This document shows, piece by piece, positions 1 through 8,900 of a DNA stretch of 27,224 nt. The translations under genes were made by a program, and so were the position numbers. The DNA is from JAGORL01 sp964372415 (lineage in GTDB: Bacteria > Patescibacteriota > Patescibacteriia > UBA9934): NCBI GenBank assembly GCA_964372415.1, contig CAYJQH010000010.1, forward strand, positions 1 through 27,224. The letters are read 5' to 3'. The notes beneath the pieces are model-generated. The model made no database searches. It saw only the letters and a list, made by a program, of their open reading frames with translations, and was not told where the DNA came from. Each line of letters begins with the position of its first letter. Within the stretch, counting starts at the first letter, position 1.

Positions 1-2
1 GC

Positions 3-146
3 AGTCCACGTGTAGTTGTATTGGACGACAGGTGGACGTTGCGCTCAATACCTCGACGACTCGGTGAACCCAAAAAGCTGTCGGAGTGTTCCGACAGGCA
101 CAAAGTTGACTTCACGATAAGGAGCAAAAAATGCGGCTCACCTTAA
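3..146 (+). CDS. Possible 3' end of a gene cut by the left edge
   Basis: An open frame enters from the left edge and stops at TAA (144-146), giving about 47 residues. It contains a short hydrophobic strand (VVVLDD) followed by a basic, Arg/Lys-rich tail. I recognise no family. The frame runs through the first palindrome (78-97) and overlaps the start of the small ORF at 131. It could equally be non-coding leader sequence, so this is a tentative partial call only. Confidence 0.2.
   Translation, partial: SPRVVVLDDRWTLRSIPRRLGEPKKLSECSDRHKVDFTIRSKKCGSP
78..97. repeat. Perfect palindrome, copy 1
   Basis: An 8-bp perfect stem (CTGTCGGA / TCCGACAG) flanks a 4-nt loop GTGT. The same 20-nt unit recurs at 155-174 with two differences. 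No T-tract follows, so a terminator is unlikely; an operator or RNA hairpin is more plausible. Confidence 0.6.
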
Positions 147-235
147 GGAAATCTCTGTCGGCGAGTTCCGACAGGATCATGTGGATGAAAATAAAACTAC
201 CCTGCGACATTGACGGGAACCGACAAAATTGGTAA
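131..235 (+). CDS. Possible 34-residue peptide (small ORF)
   Basis: ATG at 131 is preceded by a good ribosome binding site (AAGGAG, around 119-124) at a suitable distance, and the frame runs 34 codons to TAA at 233-235. The peptide is basic, beginning MRLTLRKSLSASSDR and ending in NRQNW. It has no membrane segment or motif I recognise. The second palindrome (155-174) lies inside it and its stop overlaps the -10 of the putative promoter of the next gene. It might be a leader peptide or a chance ORF. The strong SD is the only real support. Confidence 0.3.
   Translation: MRLTLRKSLSASSDRIMWMKIKLPCDIDGNRQNW
155..174. repeat. Palindrome, copy 2
   Basis: A 7-bp stem CTGTCGG / CCGACAG surrounds a 6-nt loop. 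It matches the unit at 78-97 at 18 of 20 positions, with a centre-to-centre distance of 77 nt. A degenerate third version (GACGGGAACCGAC) may sit at 212-224, overlapping the putative -35 of the next gene. Confidence 0.55.
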
Positions 236-238
236 CTT
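210..238 (+). promoter_or_regulatory. Putative promoter of the glycosyltransferase-like gene
   Basis: TTGACG (210-215) and TAACTT (233-238) are separated by exactly 17 nt, and the -10 is preceded by TGG (230-232), an extended -10. A start near 245 would leave a leader of about 25 nt carrying the GGGGGA ribosome binding site at 261-266. Confidence 0.4.
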
Positions 239-269
239 TTTTCGTTGATCTTTCAAGCGTGGGGGATAA

Positions 270-1001
270 ATGTCAGATACCGTAACGGTAACAACGATCC
301 GTCAGGGTGATCCGCTGGACCCCGTAGAGCGTCTGCGGGCCGAGATCTTTCTCGACACGGCACGGGTTATCCAACTTCTCAAACTGCCGTGTGTCGCGGT
401 GTACGTCGACTGCTCAGATGAGTACCTCGCGGCAGTCAGGTCGCACGGTGTCCATCTCGTTCCTCAACGGTCGCAGGGCATGGGCAATGTCCGACGCGAA
501 GCGTTACGAGCCGCCCGGGATCACTTCCCAGCTACGAAATACTACTGCTGGCTCGAACCAGAAAAATCTTGTCTACCATGGTTCATCGCTCCACTCAGAC
601 GCCGCATGGCAAAAGATGGCGCTGTGCTCGGGCTCTTCAATCGAAAGAGCATGGCGAGCTACCCAAAGGAGCAAGCTCACTACTATCTCTTCTGCCGGGC
701 AGTGGCTACTGCACTCATCGGACGTGATGTGGACTACGCATTCGGGCCGATGATGCTCATACCCGAGTGCCTTCCTTACTTTATTGAGTACGAAGGAGAG
801 TACGGTGATCTGTGGGAATCAATTCTCCTGCCACGTCTTCGGGTGATCAAAAGTGGGGCAAGATACACAACGCTTTCCGTGAGCTTCAAGAACGATCCAA
901 GAATGACCACGATTGAAGCTGGAAATCCTGATATGATCCTCAAGCGTCTGGCACAATTCAATAACGTCATTCCCTCGCTCGTCACCGAATGGGCTAAGTG
1001 A
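270..1001 (+). CDS. Putative GT-A-fold glycosyltransferase-like protein
   Basis: This is a 243-residue soluble protein with no signal peptide or membrane segment. The N-terminal half has a Rossmann-like pattern: a hydrophobic strand at 40-47 ending VYVDCSD, a second at 61-65, a GMGNVRREALRAA helix at 70-82, and then the acidic strand end YYCWLEPEKS at 91-100, where GT-A glycosyltransferases place their metal/nucleotide-binding acids. FGPMML follows at 158-163. This arrangement suggests a nucleotide-diphospho-sugar transferase-like fold, but no family was confirmed and there is no canonical DXD. Start ATG at 270 has GGGGGA just upstream. It stands alone, with an unrelated Nudix gene 38 nt downstream. 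Overall the function is an inference from the strand pattern and could be wrong. Confidence 0.5.
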   Translation: MSDTVTVTTIRQGDPLDPVERLRAEIFLDTARVIQLLKLPCVAVYVDCSDEYLAAVRSHGVHLVPQRSQGMGNVRREALRAARDHFPATKYYCWLEPEKSCLPWFIAPLRRRMAKDGAVLGLFNRKSMASYPKEQAHYYLFCRAVATALIGRDVDYAFGPMMLIPECLPYFIEYEGEYGDLWESILLPRLRVIKSGARYTTLSVSFKNDPRMTTIEAGNPDMILKRLAQFNNVIPSLVTEWAK

Positions 1002-1039
1002 AATGGCGTTCTTTTTTTATTTGTATTACCCTCTGAGTT

Positions 1040-1630
1040 ATGCAAATTCCTCCGCAAATTTCATTGGATCAAGAGGGTCAGTATTGCCTCACGTGTTTAT
1101 CGGGGCCCGTGCAGCGGATTTTTCGTGATGAAAAAACGTATTACGAATGTCAGGCCTGTCATCAGGTAAACGAACGTAGTTTGGTCATTGATAATACTGT
1201 CGCCTGGTGGGTCGATGAACAACGAACATACTGGCACGAAAGTGTTGGGGTGCTCGTCATGAATGAACGCGATGAAATACTGTGTATCCTGCGGCAAATT
1301 TTTCCCTTCGCCTACGCACTCCCAGCCGGTCATTTAGATAAGGGTGAGGAGCCAAAGGTCGCAGCCGCTCGAGAGCTCCATGAAGAAATTGGTCTGGCGA
1401 TTGATACCCCGCTTGAGCACGTTGGTGATTTCGATGTTCCCGGCGATTCTTGCCGTCGCGGCAGCGATCACCATCGTTGGCACCTTTATAAAGCAAAAAT
1501 TTCAAGTAAGAATAAGTTCCAATTATCCGATGAAGCGTCCACAAGCCGTTGGTTCTCTTTAGAGGATTTGCACCAAGAAAAGAAGCTCGTTTTCCCATTG
1601 AAATACATAGTGGATAACTTTTTGGCTTGA
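1040..1630 (+). CDS. Nudix hydrolase with N-terminal zinc ribbon
   Basis: This 196-residue protein has two parts. Residues 16-40 hold two CXXC pairs (C16/C19 and C37/C40), a zinc ribbon such as that in NudC-type NADH pyrophosphatases. The Nudix domain carries a complete Nudix box at 97-119 (G97, E103, R111-E112-L113, E115-E116, G118), which coordinates Mg2+ for hydrolysis of a nucleoside diphosphate linked to another group. The substrate cannot be read from the sequence; NAD(H), ADP-sugar or an oxidised nucleotide are possible. Start ATG at 1040 has no SD. TATTAC at 1024-1029 lies 10 nt upstream, so a leaderless mRNA is possible. Confidence 0.88.
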   Translation: MQIPPQISLDQEGQYCLTCLSGPVQRIFRDEKTYYECQACHQVNERSLVIDNTVAWWVDEQRTYWHESVGVLVMNERDEILCILRQIFPFAYALPAGHLDKGEEPKVAAARELHEEIGLAIDTPLEHVGDFDVPGDSCRRGSDHHRWHLYKAKISSKNKFQLSDEASTSRWFSLEDLHQEKKLVFPLKYIVDNFLA

Positions 1631-1653
1631 CTTTAGTGCAATTTTCCTATACG
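1627..1653 (+). promoter_or_regulatory. Weak candidate promoter of the orphan lipoprotein gene
   Basis: TTGACT (1627-1632) is followed after 15 nt by TATACG (1648-1653). The spacing is short, so the call is weak. It overlaps the stop of the Nudix gene. Confidence 0.25.
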
Positions 1654-1670
1654 TTTTAAGCAGATCCCCT

Positions 1671-1682
1671 GCCCTTAAGGGC
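1671..1682. repeat. 12-bp perfect palindrome in the lipoprotein leader
   Basis: GCCCTTAAGGGC is a perfect palindrome in the 96-nt gap between the Nudix and lipoprotein genes, 45 nt before the start codon. It has no T-tract. It could be an operator or a mark of the insertion, but nothing beyond the symmetry supports either. Confidence 0.4.
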
Positions 1683-1726
1683 TCGGGACCGAACTTTCCC
1701 CACGCCCCATAACGCTCGGAGGAGCC

Positions 1727-2464
1727 ATGCGACTGTTCCGACACTGGTGCGCCCTCCAGGGCGCCAAGCTGTTCCTCATCCTTCTCGCCGGCTGCACCTT
1801 CGCAGGCTGCAGCGGCCCCTCGGGCGGCCACGACGGCCTGGGGGATGACCACGACTCGGGCACCTCGACCTCCCCGTACACCGGGCAGGACGCCGCGTAT
1901 CTGACGGTCAACGCCGACTTCCCCGCCGAGCTCGTGGACTGCCGTCCCGTGCTCTACGACGGCACGAGCGTCATCAGCGTGAGTGAGAGCTGCGGCGAGC
2001 CGATCGCCGTGGCGCCCGGCAGCCAGCTCAAGGTCTCTGTCGGGAACACGGACGTGGTCTGTGTCACTTGCTTCGCCGAAGGAGACTTTGGCGACATCTG
2101 GACGGATTTGCCGCTCCAGAACCTGGCCGACGGAGGCCAGGCGATCGGGGAGCCGATCAGCATCACGCTCGCCGCCGGCGACGACACCACGGTCAGCGTG
2201 AAGCTGAACCAGTACGTCTCCGGCGAGTGGACGTGCGTCGATCCCGACAACCCCGACAACGTCGACTCGGGTACCGTGGAGTTCGAGGGCTTCAACACCC
2301 TCCAGCTTCCCGGCTACACCGACCTGACTGTGCTGGGTCGCGACGTCATCTACGATGACGGTACTCTGGTCCAGAACGGTACCTTCGACGACTCGTTCCA
2401 CATCTCTGTCACCTCGACGGGTGGCATGGCTGGCGATCGAGTCGAGGACTGCTGGGCTGAGTAG
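1727..2464 (+). CDS. GC-rich orphan lipoprotein, unknown function
   Basis: This 245-residue protein has a basic N-terminus, a hydrophobic core (KLFLILLA) and two overlapping lipobox-like sites, LAGC ending at C23 and FAGC ending at C28. It should therefore be an exported, lipid-anchored protein. A Gly/Asp/Ser-rich linker follows (about 29-52), then a strand-rich domain with Cys at about 72, 89, 112, 115, 175 and 242, able to form disulfides. I recognise no domain. The start is firm: GGAGGAG sits directly upstream of ATG, unlike the core genes here. The coding sequence is visibly richer in G/C, with a strong preference for C/G third positions. It has its own terminator, so it looks like an acquired single-gene cassette. 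The overlapping minus-strand frame is a GC-rich shadow. Confidence 0.75.
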   Translation: MRLFRHWCALQGAKLFLILLAGCTFAGCSGPSGGHDGLGDDHDSGTSTSPYTGQDAAYLTVNADFPAELVDCRPVLYDGTSVISVSESCGEPIAVAPGSQLKVSVGNTDVVCVTCFAEGDFGDIWTDLPLQNLADGGQAIGEPISITLAAGDDTTVSVKLNQYVSGEWTCVDPDNPDNVDSGTVEFEGFNTLQLPGYTDLTVLGRDVIYDDGTLVQNGTFDDSFHISVTSTGGMAGDRVEDCWAE

Positions 2465-2471
2465 GAGAGAG

Positions 2472-2526
2472 CCTGTGTGGAGAGCACAGGCACCCCTGGA
2501 TCTACGGATCTGGGGGTCATTTTATT
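2472..2526 (+). terminator. Terminator of the orphan lipoprotein gene
   Basis: Two hairpins follow the stop. CCTGTG/CACAGG is at 2472-2490. An ACCCC...GGATC-type stem with two G-U pairs is at about 2492-2517 and is followed by a T-rich stretch (2520-2526). Confidence 0.65.
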
Positions 2527-2553
2527 TACAAAGATGATAACTGTTGTTACTTT
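2525..2553 (+). promoter_or_regulatory. Putative extended -10 promoter, near-leaderless
   Basis: TTTACA (2525-2530) and TACTTT (2548-2553) are 17 nt apart, and the -10 is preceded by TGT. The ATG of the next gene lies 11 nt after the -10, so the transcript would have almost no leader. Confidence 0.4.
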
Positions 2554-2564
2554 AGCTCAAAATT

Positions 2565-2951
2565 ATGAATTCTTCTAAATTTGTTGCTCTACTCTTCTTA
2601 CTCGACTTGGTTGTCCTTGGCGGCCTGGCCTGGTTTGCGGCCGGGCACGTCATGATCCACACCTTACCGAAAGGTAGTATTCTCTTGGATCAACATGTAG
2701 CGGGTATTGAAATCTTTATGTTCGATGTCCGGGATGCGCAAAACACTTCTTTTGATAAAGCGCATATCCGTGATAATAGAAAAATTATCTCGATTATTGA
2801 TCTTGGATACGACGAACAACTCAGCACACTCTCTGTAGAGCCCGAGACACTCTGCATCGCGCGAAGTGTGTACGGAAACACCACAGGGTACTACAGCGTT
2901 GATCGTCGTGATGGAGCAATACACGCATCAGCTACGAGCTGTACAGAATAA
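2565..2951 (+). CDS. Small membrane-anchored or secreted protein, unknown function
   Basis: This 128-residue protein has one hydrophobic segment at about 6-27 (FVALLFLLDLVVLGGLAWFAAG), which acts as an uncleaved anchor or signal peptide. A predicted extracytoplasmic domain of about 100 residues follows, with two cysteines (about 97 and 126) that could pair. I recognise no family. No SD precedes the ATG; a promoter ends 11 nt upstream. The gene converges on the giant Cys-rich gene and shares a bidirectional terminator with it. Confidence 0.65.
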   Translation: MNSSKFVALLFLLDLVVLGGLAWFAAGHVMIHTLPKGSILLDQHVAGIEIFMFDVRDAQNTSFDKAHIRDNRKIISIIDLGYDEQLSTLSVEPETLCIARSVYGNTTGYYSVDRRDGAIHASATSCTE

Positions 2952-2978
2952 AAGAGGGCCTCAGGGCCCCTCTTTTTT
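2952..2978. terminator. Bidirectional terminator between convergent genes
   Basis: An AAAGAGGG...CCCTCTTT hairpin, with one bulged base near the loop, is flanked by an A-run on one side and a T-run on the other, so it can end transcription from both sides. The stop codon of the giant gene lies inside its T-run. Confidence 0.8.
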
Positions 2979-5900
2979 ATGGACTAATCACTGTTTGCGG
3001 ATCCGGATCAACCGTGATGACGCCGTCGTAGTAGATCCATGGATCCACTTCTGAATTACCTTCCGGGTAATGGGTGTAGTCACATTCATCGAATTCTTCA
3101 TTAGCATTCGCAAGTTCAAGATCCCCGTCATAACACCCATCGGTGCCATCGACAGATCCTGCTGTACAGATACCAGTACACCACCCCCAGTTATCGCGAA
3201 CGTGAATCTTGGGCTGGAAGGAGCAGGTGGCGTCTGTGGAGCGGAAGTTGTTAACGCACGGCGTGTTATCGGGCGCGCCGTCGCCGTTCGCGTCGGCGCC
3301 ACAAGCTGGGCCTTCAAGGAGCAGGGTTGAAGAACAGGTGTAAACGTGGCTGTAGCTAAAGTAATTAGGGTCGCAGCTCACCTCGGTCATGCCCCATTCA
3401 TCGTTAGTAGCACACTTTGATGTGGTTCTGCCTTCCTGAAGCCCACGGTGGTTCTTGTAGAAATTATCGGGAGAATCTGAACCGCTCTGTTCGCCATCGC
3501 CCCAGTCAACAATTACCCGACGAATTGGCAGTTGCTCTTTGTAAGCCGCGGCGTAAAACTTGAGGTAAGCACGGAAGAACTCAAAAGCCGATTGCTCGCC
3601 AGAATCCTGCTCGTTTACCGTAATGGCATCAAGCCGACCCTCTTCGCACTCCGTGCCCGTGCAATGTGCGGTATCAAGCGCCCAGACCGTTGGCGGAATA
3701 CCTTCGGTGGCGCGTAGGTCCCACTCTTCGATCGTGAAATTTACATCGGGATCTTCTTGTATTTGGTAAGAACCCAAAGGTTCTCCGGCACCAACTAAAA
3801 ATTCCTCTTCGGGATCCCAGCGCCAAACATCAAGCGGTATAGCAAAGAGCTGCATTAGTCGATCGGCAATGGTCGACACAGGGTCGGCCGCTCCCAATTC
3901 GGCACTTGTGCTATCACCAGCAAACCAATCAAGATAATCGCGAGCTTCGGGGTTTTCATTGTTGCTGCCAAAACCCAGACCATTGCCATCACAAGCCGTG
4001 ACATCGTCAAGATTACTTGGTCGATAAAAAGATTTTGTCAAAGACTCGTAACACGACGGAATTGCTGCTGGGGTGGGATCGTTAATACCTGCAGCATTAA
4101 GTCCGTTTTCAATGTCGTCTGGACTGCGGGCCTGACCGAACGGCGTGACAGTTGTATTTTTGTCGTAACTTCCGTTATCACCAACACTTATAACTGTGGT
4201 GCTCTTTGGTCCGAGTATTCGATCTGTCCAGGCTGCGTTGTAAACATCAACATCTGAACTTGCAGTCTGAACCAGACTCAAACAGGCTGGGTACGGAGTA
4301 ATTAGCTTGCTCGTGTCATAAATATTTGAAGCGTTGTTGTTGTTTACGAATTGGTAATCCGGACTGATATCGCCACCGAGCGCGTCATTAATATCCCCGT
4401 GCGCGTTAAAACCGACTACCCCAAGCTCGTCATCTTCAAGCGATGCTCCGTAATATGTGCAGTCCGTGTATGTAGAGTCGTAATAGTCTCCGAACGCCCC
4501 GTAGTCGTTTACATGGTAGAAATATGTGCCAGAAACACTCGCTCCTTCATACGAGACGTTCGAGTCTGGAACTGTGCAGATACTTCCATCATCATGAACC
4601 GAGTGCTTGGGCACGCAGATATAAGGACAACTGTGGTTGTTAAAATTGGTAACTGAGTTATTACATTCCTCGGCAATAGTGCCCTCACCCTTCTCAGCCC
4701 CAGTACCATAACGAGCCCGACCGCTCACGGCCCAAAAACCATCGGGACAAGTAACCGTAAAACGACAATCGTCGCTTTCTTTCAAAGTTACGCCTGTTCC
4801 GGTGCCACTGCCTAGACCGTCCTCACCCTTAATAGCCGCGCAACCTTGCCAATCCTCAGCCCTAACGTTGGCGAAGGTTTTAGCTTTGCCGCAATAGTAC
4901 AAATCTTCGCTTACCCCGGCCGTGATGTATTTGGCGTAAAGGTCGGTGCTGCCGGCAAGTTGGTCAACTGGGAGCCAAGTTAGACAAGCGTTCTTGGCGC
5001 GGTCGCCTAGAATATTTATCGAGCTATCTTTTTCCAAACAGTAACCATCAAGACCAAGGAGTAAATCTTCTTTACTTGGCAAAGAACATAACCCGTCTTG
5101 ACTAGTGGCACTAGAATCGCATTCAGAATCTTGACTGCAACGCTTGCCAACCTCACCGCTTGAGCAAATACCTCGCTCGTCTTTTTCTTTAAAGTCAGGA
5201 GAGAAGTATTTAATATCTCCGCCTTCGCCAAAAGTAATCTTCTTATAGCTGCAATCGCAAACCTGACCAGGAGCGCAGATTTGCGCGTTTTCGAAGTTTG
5301 AACGAAGGTCGTAAGCCTCATCTTCCCAGTCAAAGCTTACACTGTCCTCGGAAACTGATTCATTAGTCTCACTATCAAGCCAACGATCTACAATTTCATT
5401 AGAGAATGGACTGTTGACTTCGGGGTAAGCACGGCAAAGTTTGCCTTCGCTTTCGCCGGGGTCAAAACTGTCGCCTTGCGGGGTAAGCAAGCATTCGTTA
5501 CGGATACAGCTACCGGTCTTCAAGTTAACTGAGGCGGCAAAAGTATCGCCGCCGCAGGGATTGGCTGGATTGGCGTTATATTCCTCAACGGTGTTGTAAC
5601 TGGTTTGCGTGGCGCAAGTCGAGCCCAAACAAACCTGCCCTTCTGCGCACTCGTCGTCAGAAGTGCACAAGGCTGTGACGTCCACGTCATAGCAGCTACC
5701 GGTAATGCAGTTGCCGCCGTCCGTGCCGCAATCCGTGGTTGAAGAACAAGCCGCGCCGGTTTTTTTGCAGTAACCCGCAGTACAACTTTCGCCGAAGTCC
5801 TCTGAACACGTGCCGGCATCTAAGACCAGACGGTAGTCCTGAACCTCATCGTCAACACAATAATCGGTTCCATCTGACCCACCGTCGCCGCCGCAATCTT

Positions 5901-8900
5901 CCTCAAGCGTGCATGGTTCACCATGATAGGTGTCGTAATCGGCTTCTGACACCTCTCCCCGCTCAAGGGCGTCAAACAAATTACAGCTTCCGGCTGGCGG
6001 CGAAACGTTGGCCTGAGCTAAGGTTTGAACTGGGAAAATTTCTGGAATTGAATAACCAGAATATTCGTCCCCGTACCAAGAAACATCACGCTCCACGTAC
6101 TCGTCAGCCGTAAACACTACCTCTGGCCGGTCAAACTCCCATTTGGAGCAGAACGAGCTGTTACCAAGTGAGGAGTATTCAGAACAAAGCTCAATATCGC
6201 CACAAATAGTGCGGTAAGTGTTGGTGCGTTCATCCCAAACAGTTTGCGCGTCAGCACACGACAACCATTCCGAACATTGACGGTCGCGATTAACTTTAAG
6301 AATCGTGTTGGTGTCGTTTTCAAGACGCGGTACAGGATCGTTAGGATCTGGGTCGCTCTTCGGATTAACTCGCACATCGGCTTTACAATTTCCGGCAATG
6401 TCCTCGCCAGCTTGACTGCGCACTGCAGGGCAATCGCTATCGACATAACAAGAACCGCCAAAAGTGTACAAATTATCAATATTCCAAATACTCGTGTCCG
6501 CGCCGGCGCCAGTTTCGTCATTCACAATCTTGGCGGCGAAGTCCACGCCGTCTGTAATGTCGTTAATGAGACCAAGATCGTACCCGCAGCGATTGGCGCA
6601 CAAATCAACCGCTTCGCCGGTTGTGGTGATAATCGTCGAGTCGCCGGTTTCGCAATCAATGGGATCGACGAGCGAGAACGGCGCCTGACCAAACAAGGCA
6701 TCGGCGTGAAGACTAGCTATATCAGTAGCACTTGCGTTAAAGCCTTGAGCCGGTTCAGTGGTGTCGTTAAACAAGATACAGCCCTCTTTTTGTGATACTT
6801 CGTCATTACACTTCTGGCTATCAGGAAGGCTATTCTCATCAAGATTTTCGTTGTTCAAATAAAAGTACTGAGCGCCATCGCCCTCACCATAAAGATCGTT
6901 ACTTGGCACATCAAGGGGATCTTGGAATTCGGAACAAGTGCTGTTTTCAGAGGGACAAGTGGCCGTCCAACCGCCGTAAGCGGCGTCACCATTGCGCCAG
7001 ACACCGGAGAAGTCACCACCCACAAGGTATGACGGATCTTTAGTGTTACAGGTGTCGCCGCCGCTACATTCAGCATCGCTTGAACAGGCGGTTAAGCCAT
7101 CGGTACAGGTGCCGTAGCAGAAGTCATCATTACCGGTGCGGAACCAACCGTCGTAGGCGGCGCCGTTCACCGTGACGTCTGTGCGGTATTCACAAGTTTG
7201 GTCGATTGGATCTTTAAAGAAGAAAGTGCCGTCGTTATCGGTGCCCCAAGCGGCGCAGAACAAAGCATCCGCCGAACACAAAGTGTCGGCATAAGTGTCT
7301 GGATCGTTAAGCAAGAAAACGGAGGTGGCTCCCTTGGTGCTGTTTCTGTCCTGGTTCCAATCAATATTTCCTACTTCCTGACAACCGGCGCTACCAGACG
7401 AACAAGTCACGTCATCATTAATAACCAAGAACACGTCGCTATCGGCTGAAACAATTTCAGCTTCTGGCCCGTAATTTAAGTGTGTTGGCAAGTCACCGGG
7501 CGCCACGTACCAGTTAAGCGAGAAATTACAACTGCTAAAGCCAACGGCAATAGTGCAGAGGTACTCAGATGAAGTGTCAAAACCGCCCGCGCCGTCATTT
7601 TGGTAATAACACGAAGTAGCACTCGTAACCGGCGCGCCTGCTGGGTTACTACAGGTGGCGTTGAAGATTTCGGCATAAGGCGAGGCGCTTTCTTGGGTTA
7701 AGAAAAAGTCCTCACAACCAACTTCATCGCTATCACACAAGCGACTGAATGATTTGGCGTAAACAGTTTCGTTATCTTGCGTGGTGTATTCCTGACAACC
7801 CAAGTGATACTGCGGCGAAGAAGCGCCGGTTGGCGACTGGTCGCAGGTTGCCGGCGTAACCCAGGAATTCTTTATAAGCGTAATGTTGTCCTCCCCTTCG
7901 CGAAGTACGATGTTATCAACGTAAGCCAGACTGCTCGGGTCAAACACTAATTGCGTGCCGTCCTCAAAGCTTGGGTAGGCCTCCGAAGTTATGTCGACCG
8001 GGCCAAGAGTGAAGGTCTGCCAATCACTCGTGAGAGCCACTGAACCAAACGGCACGTCGGTTGCCGCGAGAGCGCCTTGAACCGCGGCCAAGTCAAAGCC
8101 CACGTCGAGCGTTCCGCTGCCCTTCGCAATAAAGCTAATGGTGTAAGTTTTGCCAGTAAATAGTTCATCCTGGAGCTCGCCGCAATAACGATCGCCCTCA
8201 GAGACTGTACAGGTACCGCCCAAACTCGCGGCCGTTCCCGGACAGCCCCCGGCTGTAGCACAAACACTGCCGTTATCAAAGAAGAAGTTTGAGAACTCAT
8301 CGGTCGCAGCTATTGAGTGGCCGCCGGTAGCTAAAGATTCGTTGCTCAAAGTGGCATTTGCAGCGCTCGAGGTATCCCAATTGGTAACTGTTCCTTCTTC
8401 AAAAAAGTCCTCAATTACTATGCGGCTATTACGACTCCGGCCACCCGTAAACGAACGACAACCATTAACGTTAGCCGAACAACCTTCGCTTTCTTCAGCC
8501 AAGCCGTTATAGCGGCAAGTGCCGCTTACAGCTTCGTAGAAGCCGCCGGAGTTAGTGCAGTTTGCTTGTTGAGCCGCAAGGTCAACCCCAGCCAGCTCGG
8601 TTTTACGGTAAGCCGTACAGGCGTCACTCACGGTTACGCTTTTTGACCATTCGCGATAGTGGATGCCACCATTGGCGTCATAAAACTCTCGACAGTCTGA
8701 ATTGGTAAAAATATCGGCGTGTTCGTCGCAAGTAGTGGTGTCCCAGTCATAGACCGTGTCGCCGTTCACGTCGATGGCGTCCGAACAAATAATGCCAATA
8801 TCAGTCGCCGTCCAATTAGAGCACGGGGCCAAGCCTGGCGCGCTGTCTACTATCCCGCTTCCGTTATGGGTGTAGGGGCTTGAACCGAGATTTGATTCAA

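Noticed and set aside
1..270. Riboswitch or T-box in the first leader
   Set aside because: Only simple hairpins are visible; no conserved core of a known riboswitch class was recognised.
1559..2401. 280-codon minus-strand frame opposite the lipoprotein gene
   Set aside because: It is a shadow of GC-rich coding sequence; the plus-strand gene has an SD, a lipobox and a terminator.
6244..6795. 183-codon plus-strand frame, and many shorter ones, opposite the giant gene
   Set aside because: They follow the codon bias of the minus-strand gene, lack SDs and show no domain-like sequence.
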